64,000 nucleotides of DNA from CBDCVO01 sp965223085 (GTDB lineage Bacteria; Pseudomonadota; Gammaproteobacteria; Ga0077536): NCBI GenBank assembly GCA_965223085.1, contig OZ244981.1, positions 3,100,001 to 3,164,000 on the forward strand, read 5' to 3'. Under the pieces are notes generated by a model. That model was not told where the DNA came from and did not search any database. It saw only the letters and a list, made by a program, of their open reading frames with translations. Shown piece after piece: positions 1 through 8,795 of this stretch (its first letter is position 1; each line of letters begins with the position of its first letter). Position numbers and translations under genes: made by a program.

Positions 1-417
1 TGCCTTTGGGGCGCGCCTCGCCAGCAACGGCAACCACAGTCATCGAACACGATTGCGCTCGGTGATGACGTCGTCTTAGCGGGCCTCGCCCAACGCTGTG
101 ATATTCCCTGGGAGCCGTCCTGCAACTACCAAGACCTAGCGGCACGTGGGGAGTTTGATGCGGCGATCGTCGTGCCCCTGCCGACGCCGGGGCGTGAAGT
201 CGCGCCTAATCGGGTGGCGGTCGGTTTAGAAACACTCGCGCTCGACTGGATCGCGCCGGCGATGAGCGCGCTTCGGCGCGGACGGTTACGCTTGCTGGAG
301 GTGCACACTAAAGACACGCACTATCTGCTCGATCGCTGGCGTAGCTGGCGCTGGTGGCGCCGACCTCGCGCCGTTGGGCTGCTTACCGAGGGTTTATCGA
401 TGCCGCGGAGGGCGTAA
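1..417 (+). CDS. RpfE-like / phosphoglycerate-mutase-type regulatory protein, C-terminal part
   Basis: The reading frame is open from the first base of the window to a TAA at 415-417, so only the last 138 codons of a longer gene are present. The fragment begins CLWG, which recalls the (F/L)WGxG segment of the RpfE family, often annotated as a cofactor-independent phosphoglycerate mutase or its regulator. It ends in a Trp/Arg-rich tail (RSWRWWRRPR). The stop codon directly abuts the recJ ATG, so the two genes are probably co-transcribed. In Xanthomonas an rpfE gene also lies in a neighbourhood with recJ, prfB and lysS, and this gene order is the main support. The enzymatic role of the family is not settled, and no catalytic motif can be checked because the N-terminus is outside the window. 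Confidence 0.5.
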   Translation, partial: CLWGAPRQQRQPQSSNTIALGDDVVLAGLAQRCDIPWEPSCNYQDLAARGEFDAAIVVPLPTPGREVAPNRVAVGLETLALDWIAPAMSALRRGRLRLLEVHTKDTHYLLDRWRSWRWWRRPRAVGLLTEGLSMPRRA

Positions 418-2148
418 ATGCAGCCGCGGATCGAGCGCCGTCGGTGCAGGGACGCGACGAGTTTGCCGGTCGCGTTGCACCCGGTTTCGCGCCGGGTGTT
501 GGCGGCCCGCGGCTTGACTAAACCCGCCGATTTGGATTTCTCCCTCGCCGCGCTGGCGCCGGTCGAGCGCTTGGGCGGCCTGCCGCAGGCTGTTGAGGTG
601 CTCGCCGCCGCATTGCGTCGCGGCGCGCATATCGTCGTCGTTGGTGACTTTGATGCCGACGGCGCCACCAGCAGCGCGGTGGCGCTGCGTGCACTGCGGG
701 CCTTTGGTGCCGAGCACACCTCGTACTTAGTGCCAAATCGATTTGAATACGGTTATGGTCTCACGCCACCGATTGTAGAACTTGCAGAGCATCGCGACGC
801 CGATGTGTTGGTTACGGTCGATAATGGTATTTCAAGCCTAGCCGGGGTCGAGGCGGCACGGCGTGCCGCCATGCAAGTCGTTATAACCGATCACCACTTG
901 CCAGGTGCGAGCTTGCCGTTGGCTGATGCGATTGTCGATCCAAACCTACCGAACGATGATTTTCCCAGTAAAGCACTCGCGGGAGTTGGGGTAATTTTCT
1001 ACGTAATGATGGCGCTACGCCGCCATCTTCGCGACCAAGGATGGTTTGCTGAACGTGGTATCGAGGAACCGAACCTGGCGAGCTTGCTGGATCTCGTCGC
1101 GCTGGGCACCGTCGCTGATGTCGTGCCGCTCGACCACAATAATCGCCGCCTGGTCGCGCAGGGCTTGGCGCGCATTCGTGCGGGTCGTTGCCACGCGGGT
1201 ATCACTGCGCTGCTCGAAGTCGCGGGGCGCGGGGCAGCGCCGGTGACGGCTCAGGATCTCGCATTTGCGCTCGCCCCGCGCTTGAATGCCGCGGGGCGTA
1301 TGGCGGACATGTCTCTAGGCATCGCCTGCCTGCTAACAGACGATTTAAGTGCCGCACGAGAGCACGCCCGACAGCTCGATGCCCTGAACAGAGAACGGCG
1401 GCTAACCGAGAAAGCAATGCGGACGCAAGCGGTCGCGATCGTAGAAAACCTCGAACTCGACGCGGCGTCACAGCTCCCGGCAGGCTTGAGTTTGTTTGAT
1501 CCCCGCTGGCACCAAGGGGTGATCGGTGTCGTGGCTTCACGTATCAAAGACCAGTATCACCGCCCAGTGGTGGCGTTTGCGCGCGCTGGGAACGATGAAC
1601 TAAAAGGATCGGTGCGTTCGATCGCCGGCGTGCACGCGCGCGATGTGCTGGATACGATCGCGACCACGCATCCTGAGGTGCTGGCGCGTTTCGGTGGCCA
1701 CGCTATGGCAGCCGGATTAAGCCTCACCGAGGGCCACCTGGACTTGTTTTCAACGTTGTTCGCTGCGGAAGTCGAAAAGCTCGTGGCGCCTGATCAGCTA
1801 AGTCGTGTTATCGTCAGCGATGGTGAGCTCGCCGCAGCGGAGATGACCAAGGAACTCGCGCAGGAACTGAAGTACATCATGCCGTGGGGGCACGCCTGTC
1901 CTGAACCGCTATTCGACGGCAGATTCGACATTTGTGCACGGCGTCGCGTGGGTGAGACACACGTGAAATTGCGTTTGCGTCCACACGACGGACAACAGGC
2001 CATCGACGCGATCGCCTTTGACGCCGCGAGCGCACCATGGGCCATGAACGATGCGCCGATCCATGCTGTTTTTCGCCTCGACGTTAATTACTACCGTGGC
2101 AGCGAATCCTTGCAGCTCGTTATCGATCATGCGGAGCCGCTGGCGTAG
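418..2148 (+). CDS. recJ: Single-stranded-DNA-specific 5'-3' exonuclease RecJ
   Basis: RecJ degrades single-stranded DNA 5' to 3' in recombination (RecFOR pathway) and in base-excision and mismatch repair. The 576-residue length matches the family (about 577 in E. coli). The DHH-superfamily metal motifs are in order: DFDADG at 77-82, VDNG near 134, DHH at 158-160, then GTVADVVPL near 230. The DHHA1-type portion carries RLNAAGRM near 288-295, and a C-terminal OB-like region follows. The ATG starts immediately after the upstream TAA, so no intergenic space exists. The next gene, prfB, begins about 120 bases later, as in Xanthomonas-type gene orders. All metal-binding motifs are intact. Confidence 0.96.
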   Translation: MQPRIERRRCRDATSLPVALHPVSRRVLAARGLTKPADLDFSLAALAPVERLGGLPQAVEVLAAALRRGAHIVVVGDFDADGATSSAVALRALRAFGAEHTSYLVPNRFEYGYGLTPPIVELAEHRDADVLVTVDNGISSLAGVEAARRAAMQVVITDHHLPGASLPLADAIVDPNLPNDDFPSKALAGVGVIFYVMMALRRHLRDQGWFAERGIEEPNLASLLDLVALGTVADVVPLDHNNRRLVAQGLARIRAGRCHAGITALLEVAGRGAAPVTAQDLAFALAPRLNAAGRMADMSLGIACLLTDDLSAAREHARQLDALNRERRLTEKAMRTQAVAIVENLELDAASQLPAGLSLFDPRWHQGVIGVVASRIKDQYHRPVVAFARAGNDELKGSVRSIAGVHARDVLDTIATTHPEVLARFGGHAMAAGLSLTEGHLDLFSTLFAAEVEKLVAPDQLSRVIVSDGELAAAEMTKELAQELKYIMPWGHACPEPLFDGRFDICARRRVGETHVKLRLRPHDGQQAIDAIAFDAASAPWAMNDAPIHAVFRLDVNYYRGSESLQLVIDHAEPLA

Positions 2149-2266
2149 CCGGGCTCGTAGTGCTGCGCGGGGGAGTGGGTAGCGGGCTCGTCGGTGACCG
2201 CCGCCTCGAGGCGCGATCCGCTACAATCAGCGCAGAGATAGTGCGCGTTTTGTTGGATAGGGGCTT

Positions 2267-3362
2267 GTGGAACTCACATCGATATATCAACGCATCAAAG
2301 ATTTGCAACAGCGCCAGGAAGCGCTCAGGGGGTATCTTTGACTACGAGACAAAAGCGCAGCGCCTCGTTGAAGTTGGTCGCGAATTAGAGCTCCCCGATG
2401 TTTGGAGTGACCCCGCACGCGCCCAGGCGCTGGGCAAGGAACGGGTCGCGCTCGAACGCGTGATCCAAGACTTGGAGGCGGTTTCAGCGCATATCGATGA
2501 CGCGGATGAGCTCCTCGCCTTGGCAGAAGCAGAGGGCGATGAGGAAACCGTGCAATCAGTACTCGGCGATCTCGATAGCGCGGAGCGTGTGCTCGGCGAG
2601 CTCGAGTTTCAACGCATGTTTCGCCAAGAAATGGATGCCGCGAACGCCTTCATCGATATCCAAGCGGGATCCGGCGGCACGGAAGCTCAGGATTGGGCAG
2701 ACATGTTGTTGCGCATGTATTTGCGTTGGGGCGAGGCGCATGCATTCAAAGCAGAGTTGATGGAAGTCTCACCCGGTGAAGTCGCGGGGATCAAAAGTGC
2801 CACGGTGCGTATCATGGGCCCGTATGCTTTCGGCTGGTTACGTACCGAGACCGGCGTGCATCGGCTCGTGCGCAAGTCGCCGTTTGATTCCGGTAATCGC
2901 CGCCACACGTCATTTGCCGCGGTATTTGTATCTCCCGAAGTGGAGGACGACATCGAAGTCGAGGTCAATGTGGCCGATCTGCGTGTCGATACGTATCGTG
3001 CGAGCGGGGCTGGTGGTCAGCATGTCAACAAAACCGATTCGGCGATACGCATCACCCATCTCCCCACTGGCATCGTCGTCCAGTGTCAAAACGAGCGCTC
3101 GCAGCACAAAAATCGTGACCAAGCGATGAAGATGCTGCGTGCCAGGCTCTACGAACTTGAGATGATAAAGCGCAGCGAGGAGAAGCAAGCGCAGGAAGAC
3201 GCCAAGGCCGATATCGGTTGGGGATCGCAAATACGTTCCTACGTGCTGGATCAAGCGCGCATAAAAGATCTGCGTACGGGCGTGGAGACGGGCAACACAC
3301 AAGCAGTGCTCGACGGCGATCTCGACGCATTTATCGAGGCGAGTCTAAAGCAAGGTTTGTAG
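2267..3362 (+). CDS. prfB: Peptide chain release factor 2 (with programmed +1 frameshift)
   Basis: RF2 terminates translation at UGA and UAA. The likely start is GTG at 2267; the first 24 codons (VELTSIYQRIKDL...) end at an in-frame TGA at 2339-2341. A +1 shift there moves reading into the frame that carries the rest of the protein (DYETKAQRL...), giving about 364 residues, like E. coli RF2 (365). The peptidyl-tRNA hydrolysis motif GGQ is present in ASGAGGQHVN, and the class II region includes RSPFDSG-like KSPFDSGNRRHTSF. A continuous frame also exists upstream of the shift point (from 2160), but its N-terminal residues do not look like RF2, so it is not used. lysS follows after 4 bases. The frameshift makes the gene autoregulated by RF2 level. 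Confidence 0.95.
2327..2342 (+). promoter_or_regulatory. RF2 programmed +1 frameshift site
   Basis: The sequence AGGGGGTATCTTTGAC contains the internal Shine-Dalgarno-like AGGGGG, the slippery CUU codon and the UGA stop followed by C, identical to the classical E. coli prfB site as remembered. When RF2 is scarce the ribosome pauses at UGA, the internal SD pulls it, and reading shifts +1 so that GAC is decoded as Asp. Codon 25 is the stop, close to codon 26 in E. coli. Confidence 0.95.
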
Positions 3363-3366
3363 CACG

Positions 3367-4866
3367 ATGTGTGATCAATCTTTCGGTTCTGAGGGGAGCC
3401 AATTAATCGCCCAGCGACGCGCGAAGCTAGCGGCGCTGCGCACCGCGGGGCCCGCGTATCCAAACGATTTTCGCCGTGATGCGCTGGCCGCCGAGCTACG
3501 CGACCGCTACGGTGAGATGTCGGCGGCGGAGCTGGAACAAAATCCGACGCGAGTAAGCATTGCCGGTCGCATGATGACGAAACGGGTCATGGGGAAGGCT
3601 TCATTTGCGCATCTGCAGGATATGAGTGGCCAAATCCAAGTTTATGTGAAGCGTGATGCGCTCGGTACAGAGCCATACCGCGAATTCAAGAGTTGGGATC
3701 TCGGCGATATTCTGGGTGCGACCGGCACGGTTTTTCGTACGAAAAAAGGCGAGTTATCGGTGTCGGTGGATGGGCTCGTGCTATTAACGAAAGCGTTGCG
3801 CCCGCTACCGGAAAAATTCCACGGACTTAGCGATCAGGAATCTCGCTATCGACAACGCTATGTGGACCTGATCGTAAACGAAGATTCCAGAGCAGTTTTT
3901 CACGCTCGCTCGCGAATAGTCGAGGCTTTAAGGCGTTTTTTTAACGAACGTGGTTTTATCGAAGTTGAAACACCAATGATGCATGTTATCCCTGGCGGCG
4001 CTACTGCGCGTCCCTTCGTCACGCATCACAATGCTTTGGACATGGACTTATATTTGCGCGTCGCGCCGGAATTGTACCTAAAACGGCTAATCGTGGGGGG
4101 CATGGAACGCGTTTTTGAGATCAATAGGAATTTTCGCAACGAGGGTTTGTCAACGCGACACAATCCCGAATTTACGATGCTCGAATTTTACCAGGCCTAT
4201 GCCGATTTCAACGATTTGATGGACCTCACCGAGGTGTTATTGAGAGAACTATGCAAAGACATTCTGGGCACGACGAGAATACAATATCAAGGCACGGCGA
4301 TTGATTTCGGGGCGCCGTTTCGGCGCCTGAGCGTCAAAGACGCGATCTTATCGCGCAATGAAGGTGTGAGTGCCGGCGAGCTCGACGATGTGGTGAGCGC
4401 GCGCCGGCTTGCCGAGCGTTTGCAAATACCGCTCAGCGCGGATGCCGGTCTCGGTAAAATTCAGCTCGAGATCTACGAAAAAACGGTCGAGGCCGACTTG
4501 CTGGAGCCGACGTTCATTACTGCCTACCCCGCCGAAGTCTCTCCCTTGGCACGGCGCAACGATAGGGATCCAAGTCTCACCGATCGTTTCGAGTTGATCA
4601 TCGCGGGCCGTGAAATCGCCAACGGTTTCTCGGAACTCAACGATCCCGAAGACCAGGCGGCGCGTTTCCGCGCCCAGGCCGAGGAATTAGCCGGTGGCGA
4701 CGCCGAGGCCATGCGCTACGATGCGGATTACATCACCGCCTTAGAATACGGTTTACCGCCGACGGCGGGGGAGGGGATCGGCGTCGATCGCCTCGTGATG
4801 TTGTTGACCGATCGGCCGTCGATAAGGGATGTGTTACTGTTTCCGCACCTACGTTCGCAGGGCTAA
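3367..4866 (+). CDS. lysS: Lysyl-tRNA synthetase (class II)
   Basis: The enzyme charges tRNA-Lys with lysine in the cytoplasm. The 499-residue protein has an N-terminal OB-fold anticodon-binding domain (about 60-150, e.g. RMMTKRVMGKASFAHLQD) and a class II catalytic core. Visible motifs are motif 2 (FEINRNFRNEG...TRHNPEFTMLE) and motif 3 (GIGVDRLVMLLTDRPSIRD), and the typical ending DVLLFPHLR. Its start lies 4 bases after the prfB stop, so the prfB-lysS pair is translated from one mRNA, as in E. coli. No unusual feature is seen. Confidence 0.97.
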   Translation: MCDQSFGSEGSQLIAQRRAKLAALRTAGPAYPNDFRRDALAAELRDRYGEMSAAELEQNPTRVSIAGRMMTKRVMGKASFAHLQDMSGQIQVYVKRDALGTEPYREFKSWDLGDILGATGTVFRTKKGELSVSVDGLVLLTKALRPLPEKFHGLSDQESRYRQRYVDLIVNEDSRAVFHARSRIVEALRRFFNERGFIEVETPMMHVIPGGATARPFVTHHNALDMDLYLRVAPELYLKRLIVGGMERVFEINRNFRNEGLSTRHNPEFTMLEFYQAYADFNDLMDLTEVLLRELCKDILGTTRIQYQGTAIDFGAPFRRLSVKDAILSRNEGVSAGELDDVVSARRLAERLQIPLSADAGLGKIQLEIYEKTVEADLLEPTFITAYPAEVSPLARRNDRDPSLTDRFELIIAGREIANGFSELNDPEDQAARFRAQAEELAGGDAEAMRYDADYITALEYGLPPTAGEGIGVDRLVMLLTDRPSIRDVLLFPHLRSQG

Positions 4867-4876
4867 GCGAAATGTA

Positions 4877-4908
4877 TTGAACCTTCCAGTGGGGGGGCTG
4901 GTCTACAT
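4877..4908 (+). promoter_or_regulatory. Candidate MerR-type (CueR-like) promoter upstream of the hvf-like cluster
   Basis: A -35-like TTGAAC (4877-4882) and a -10-like CTACAT (4903-4908) are 20 bases apart, longer than the normal 17 and close to the 19-20 typical of MerR-family promoters. The spacer begins CTTCCAGT, which matches the left half of CueR sites (ACCTTCCAG). The right half reads CTGGTCTA and matches CTGGAAGG only at its first four bases. The symmetry is therefore partial and the call is weak. Confidence 0.25.
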
Positions 4909-5003
4909 GGAGGTTGTCACTGACTAGATGGCGTCCAAACGCCTCACTCACGGCACCTCGCAGGGGGGTGGCCATACTGCAATCACTGATCAGGAGAATA
5001 TTC

Positions 5004-5393
5004 ATGCCGAAGAAGTTCGAACTCAAACCCGTCGCTGCAGTGCTGGGCACCGGCTTCGCTGTCACCCTGGCGGCGACACCCCTGGCGAACGCTGCTGAGA
5101 ACCCTTTTACGGTCACGCAATTCGAGTCTGGCTATATGGTAGCCGGCGAAGGACGTTGTGGCGGCGAGAAAGGTGGTGAAGGTAGCTGCGGTGGTAAGAG
5201 CGGCGAAGGCAGTTGCGGCGGCGATAAAAGCGGCGAAGGCAGCTGTGGCGGCGACAAAAGCGGTGAAGGCAGTTGCGGCGGCGACAAAAGCGGTGAAGGC
5301 AGTTGCGGCGGCGATAAAAGCGGCGAAGGCAGCTGCGGGGGCGATAAGGGTGCCGAGGGCAAGTGCGGCGAAGGTAAATGCGGCAATAAGTAG
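5004..5393 (+). CDS. hvfA: HvfA-like precursor of an oxazolone/thioamide copper-binding RiPP
   Basis: This small 129-residue protein has a Sec signal peptide (about 1-30, ending PLANA), then the segment NPFTVTQFESGYMVAGEG that resembles the leader junction of HvfA proteins, then a Gly/Cys repeat region. Nine EGxCG motifs are present: one EGRCG, six EGSCG and two C-terminal EGKCG. In the known Haemophilus system, HvfB/HvfC convert the Cys of EGKCG motifs to copper-binding oxazolone/thioamide pairs. The ATG at 5004 is chosen because AGGAG (4992-4996) lies 7 bases upstream and the signal peptide follows directly; an upstream in-frame start at 4914 would put non-signal sequence in front. hvfB and hvfC follow on the same strand. 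The Ser-rich motif variant is unlike the Lys type best studied; whether it is modified is inference. Confidence 0.85.
   Translation: MPKKFELKPVAAVLGTGFAVTLAATPLANAAENPFTVTQFESGYMVAGEGRCGGEKGGEGSCGGKSGEGSCGGDKSGEGSCGGDKSGEGSCGGDKSGEGSCGGDKSGEGSCGGDKGAEGKCGEGKCGNK
5199..5348 (+). repeat. Five tandem 30-bp units inside the hvfA-like gene
   Basis: Five consecutive 30-base units encode SGEGSCGGDK (the last ends in a synonymous AAG). The units differ at a few third positions (for example GGC/GGT, AGT/AGC, GAT/GAC), so they are diverging but still almost identical. Such arrays can gain or lose units by replication slippage in steps that keep the frame. Confidence 0.95.
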
Positions 5394-5414
5394 CCACCGC
5401 AAGCAGACGCACTG

Positions 5415-6275
5415 ATGCTGGCCAACTTTCCGGTGCAGGGCAAAGGTTTGGGTCTACGGCGCGGGTTATTGCCCGCGCTGGCGTCCGAAACGCCGCAGTG
5501 CGTCGATTTCTACGAAGTGGCGCCAGAGAATTGGATCGACGTCGGCGGACAATTAGGGCGTCGCTTCCGGGACTTAACGGCGCGATACCCGTTTATCTGC
5601 CACGGTTTGTCGCTCAACTTGGGCGGCACTGCGGCACTCAACGAGCCGTTGCTCCAGCGCATCAAAACGTTTTTGCAGGAACACGGGATTAAGTGCTACA
5701 GCGAGCATTTAAGCTACTGTTGTGACGACGGCTATCTCTACGATTTAATGCCGATCCCGTTCACGGAAGCCGCGATTAGGCATGTCGTGGCGCGAATTCA
5801 ACGTACCCAAGATCTTCTCGGCCAGGCGATCGCCATCGAAAACGTGTCGTATTATTGTGCGCCCGGGGCGGAGATGAGCGAGCTCGAATTTATCAATGAA
5901 ATTCTTCGCTCGGCAGACTGCAAGTTACTGCTCGACGTCAATAACATCTACGTTAATAGCGTTAATCACGGCTACGATGCCGCGATGTTTCTGCGCGGAT
6001 TACCGGGCGAGCGCATCGCTTATGGGCATATCGCTGGGCATTACAATGAAGCCGATGATCTCATTGTCGATACTCATGGTGCGGCCATTATCGATCCGGT
6101 GTGGGATTTGCTCGCCGAGGCTTACGCGGTTTTCGGCGTATTTCCGACACTGGTCGAGCGTGACTTCAATTTGCCACCATTAGCCGAGTTGCTGCGCGAA
6201 GTCGAGCATATCGGGCGGCTGCAAAGGCGCGCTGCCGGAGACGGGGTTAGCAGCGGGGCGCGTTCTTATGCGTAG
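5415..6275 (+). CDS. hvfB: HvfB-like multinuclear iron oxidase (MNIO, DUF692)
   Basis: MNIO enzymes use two or three iron ions and O2 to remodel cysteine residues in RiPP precursors; with the HvfC partner they make oxazolone/thioamide groups. The 286-residue TIM-barrel-type protein shows the DUF692 landmarks: YEVAPENW near 34, CHGLSLNLGG near 61, KCYSEHLSY near 94, IAIENVSYY near 140, LLDVNNIYVNS near 174, AYGHIAGH near 203 and a late IVDTHG and LVERD. The His, Glu and Asp residues in these segments are the expected iron ligands. It starts 21 bases after the hvfA-like stop, so one mRNA is likely. The first ATG gives a normal N-terminus (GLGLRRGLLPAL). Confidence 0.9.
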   Translation: MLANFPVQGKGLGLRRGLLPALASETPQCVDFYEVAPENWIDVGGQLGRRFRDLTARYPFICHGLSLNLGGTAALNEPLLQRIKTFLQEHGIKCYSEHLSYCCDDGYLYDLMPIPFTEAAIRHVVARIQRTQDLLGQAIAIENVSYYCAPGAEMSELEFINEILRSADCKLLLDVNNIYVNSVNHGYDAAMFLRGLPGERIAYGHIAGHYNEADDLIVDTHGAAIIDPVWDLLAEAYAVFGVFPTLVERDFNLPPLAELLREVEHIGRLQRRAAGDGVSSGARSYA

Positions 6276-6309
6276 GTCGGCGCCGTTGCCCCCGAACTGA
6301 GCTGGCTTG

Positions 6310-7092
6310 ATGAGCCACGCACCGACGTTCATCGAGCTACAACAGCGTTTCAGCGCGCATATACGCGATCCGGATAGCGATCCGGCTTTCGACAATATCG
6401 AGCCGCGGCGCTTGGCTTTATACCGCGAATTATTCTATCGCAACGTCGAATCGTTCATGGCCAAAAGTTTTCCCGTATTGCGGCGCATTAGTGATGACTC
6501 GGCCTGGCATCGCTTAATTGCCGATTATTTCAAAGAGCACCGAGCGCGAACCCCGTATTTCCCTAAAATGCCCCAAGAATTCCTCCACTATCTCAGCGCG
6601 GAACGAGATACGAGCAATGATCCGCCGTACTTGCTCGAATTGGCTCACTACGAATGGCTTGAACTCGAAGTATCCTTAGACGTACGTGAAATCGATATGA
6701 ACGATATCGATCCGCACGCGAATCTGCTGCAGCGCGCACCAATCATAAATCCGACCGCGCGTGCCCATAGCTACCGTTTCGCCGTGCACCGCATTGCACC
6801 CGGGCACCTGCCGCACGGTACGCCATCTGAATCGACCCATCTCGTCGTCTACCGTGATCGCGACGACAAAGTACGGTTCATGGAACTTAATCCCGTTGCC
6901 GCGCGTTTATTGGCGCTGGTCGCGGACAGCACTCAGACGCCGGGCATTGAACTGCTCCGGCGCATCGCGGTAGAACTCGCGCATCCTGATCCACAAGTCG
7001 TGATCGACGGCGGCGCTGAGACCCTGCAGCAGTTTGTCGCGGGCGAGGTTGTGCTCGGCGCCAAACGTGGGCCTGAACGTTCAGCACACTAA
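6310..7092 (+). CDS. hvfC: HvfC-like RiPP precursor-recognition partner (DUF2063)
   Basis: HvfC-type proteins bind the precursor leader and form a complex with the MNIO enzyme. The protein of 260 residues has the DUF2063 N-terminal signature (LQQRFSAHIRD...NIEPRRLALYRELFYRNVESF with conserved FPVLRRI and YFKEH), followed by a more variable C-terminal domain. The ATG at 6310 is preferred; a TTG directly before it at 6307 could also serve. The gene lies 34 bases after hvfB. Some family members have only the N-terminal domain, while this one is full length. Confidence 0.85.
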   Translation: MSHAPTFIELQQRFSAHIRDPDSDPAFDNIEPRRLALYRELFYRNVESFMAKSFPVLRRISDDSAWHRLIADYFKEHRARTPYFPKMPQEFLHYLSAERDTSNDPPYLLELAHYEWLELEVSLDVREIDMNDIDPHANLLQRAPIINPTARAHSYRFAVHRIAPGHLPHGTPSESTHLVVYRDRDDKVRFMELNPVAARLLALVADSTQTPGIELLRRIAVELAHPDPQVVIDGGAETLQQFVAGEVVLGAKRGPERSAH

Positions 7093-7262
7093 CTTGCTGC
7101 CGTAAATAAAAATCACGCGATCGGCGCGGGCGACGAAATTCGTTACCATTGCCGCGCCACTTTATTCCAGCATGCTGAGTTGGGAACGCTGCGTATTTAG
7201 CGCCTGCCGCGGTGCGTGTGGCGCACGGCGGTATATCGTGCGGGTGAGGTGCAGGAGGAAAT

Positions 7263-8795
7263 ATGGACTTTGAACGACTCTCCCAATTACTATCCGTAGC
7301 CGTGCAGGTCGTCGCGGCCTTATTTTTTCTTGCCTTGGTGGCCGCCCTCGTCGCTGTTTTGATGCTCTATATCAGCGACCGCAACCAAACCGCCAATGCA
7401 GTTCGGCGCAACTACCCCGTCATCGGGCGGTTCCGCTATTTCTTCGAGCACTTGGGCGAATTTTTTCGCCAGTACTTTTTTGCGATGGATCGCGAAGAAT
7501 TACCGTTTAATCGCGCTCAGCGCAGTTGGTGTTACCGTGCGGCAAAAAATGTAGATAATACGGTCGCGTTTGGTTCGACCCGCGATTTGCGCACTCCGGG
7601 AACGGTGATATTCGTCAACTGCCCGTACCCGACGTTAACAGAAGACACCGTGCAGTCACAGCCCGTGACGATCGGGCCGCGAGCCGAACACCCCTATGTC
7701 ACCTCGTCATTTTTTAATATTTCCGGCATGAGTTATGGCGCCATCTCCAAACCCGCGGTGCGAGCGCTTTCCGCGGGCGCGCGTCTGGCAGGCTGTTGGA
7801 TGAATACCGGTGAGGGGGGGTTGTCTTCTTACCATTTGGAAGGTGGCGCGGATATCGTTTTCCAAATCGGCACTGCAAAAAATGGCGTCAGGGATCTGGA
7901 CGGTAATTTGGCCGAAAAAAAATTGCGCGAAATCGCGGCTCACCCACAGGTCAAAATGATCGAGTTGAAACTCTCCCAAGGTGCAAAACCGGGCAAAGGC
8001 GGCATACTGCCCGGCACGAAGGTGAATGAAGAAATTGCGGCGATTCGAAATATTCGCAGCGGCGAAGACGCGATCAGTCCCAACCGGCACCCCGACATTG
8101 ACAGCAATGCGGAATTGCTGGGCATCATTCATAGGCTGCGCGACGTCACCGGCCTCCCGGTAGGCTTTAAATTTGTGATGGGCACGTTTCATTGGTTGGA
8201 TGACTTATTCACGGAAATCAAGTTACGCGGTGAAGATTGCGCGCCGGATTTCATCACGTTAGATAGTGCCGATGGCGGTACGGGCGCGGCGCCCCAGTCA
8301 TTGATCGATGACATGGGTCTACCGTTGCGCGAATCGTTGCCGATTTTGGTCGACGCGCTCACTGCGCACGGTTTGCGTGAACGAATTAAAGTCATCGCCT
8401 CGGGTAAGCTCATCACCCCGGTCGACGTGGCTTGGGCCTTGTGTGTGGGCGCAGATTTTGTCGTTTCTGCGCGGGGTTATATGTTTGCGCTAGGTTGCAT
8501 TCAAGCGCTTCAGTGCAACAAAAATACGTGCCCTACCGGTATTACAACTCACGATCCCAAACTTCAGCGTGGTTTGGTACCAGAAAAAAAAGCCGAGCGC
8601 GTCGCCAACTACTGCAAGAATTTGGTCTATGAAGTGGGTACCATCGCTCATTCCTGTGGTGCCCGGGAACCGCGGGAATTGCGCCGTTTTCACGCCCGCG
8701 TTGTGATGCAAAACGGCTTATCCGTGGGTTTGGATGAACTTTACCCACAAGCACCCTTGGAACTAAATGCTCGCGCGGAAATCCAAAGCGCTTAA
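7263..8795 (+). CDS. Membrane-anchored FMN-binding glutamate synthase family protein
   Basis: The 510-residue protein has one N-terminal hydrophobic segment (about 12-36) and then a domain homologous to the FMN/Fe-S synthase domain of glutamate synthase. Motifs are SGMSYGAISKPAVRALS, NTGEGGLSSYH, KLSQGAKPGKGGILPG, LDSADGGTGAAP and a cysteine cluster C-x5-C-x4-C (GCIQALQCNKNTCPTGI) of the 3Fe-4S type. It has no glutaminase domain, so it is not a complete GltB. The start has a strong AGGAGG (7253-7258) close upstream. It lies 170 bases after hvfC and before an HvfX-like gene, so it could belong to the metallophore cluster; that is inference from position. Reaction and electron partner are unknown. 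Confidence 0.8.
   Translation: MDFERLSQLLSVAVQVVAALFFLALVAALVAVLMLYISDRNQTANAVRRNYPVIGRFRYFFEHLGEFFRQYFFAMDREELPFNRAQRSWCYRAAKNVDNTVAFGSTRDLRTPGTVIFVNCPYPTLTEDTVQSQPVTIGPRAEHPYVTSSFFNISGMSYGAISKPAVRALSAGARLAGCWMNTGEGGLSSYHLEGGADIVFQIGTAKNGVRDLDGNLAEKKLREIAAHPQVKMIELKLSQGAKPGKGGILPGTKVNEEIAAIRNIRSGEDAISPNRHPDIDSNAELLGIIHRLRDVTGLPVGFKFVMGTFHWLDDLFTEIKLRGEDCAPDFITLDSADGGTGAAPQSLIDDMGLPLRESLPILVDALTAHGLRERIKVIASGKLITPVDVAWALCVGADFVVSARGYMFALGCIQALQCNKNTCPTGITTHDPKLQRGLVPEKKAERVANYCKNLVYEVGTIAHSCGAREPRELRRFHARVVMQNGLSVGLDELYPQAPLELNARAEIQSA

Noticed and set aside
2160..2266. Longer N-terminus for RF2 from a continuous frame
   Set aside because: The residues do not resemble RF2 and the frameshift signal with its GTG-started leader explains the gene.
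5199..5348. Regular 30-bp repeats as a possible CRISPR array
   Set aside because: The units are directly adjacent with no spacers and lie in frame inside a coding gene.
5132..5443. Long minus-strand open frames over the hvfA-like gene
   Set aside because: They are antisense shadows of the repetitive EGSCG code (Pro/Leu-rich and other low-complexity translations) with no RBS or family features.
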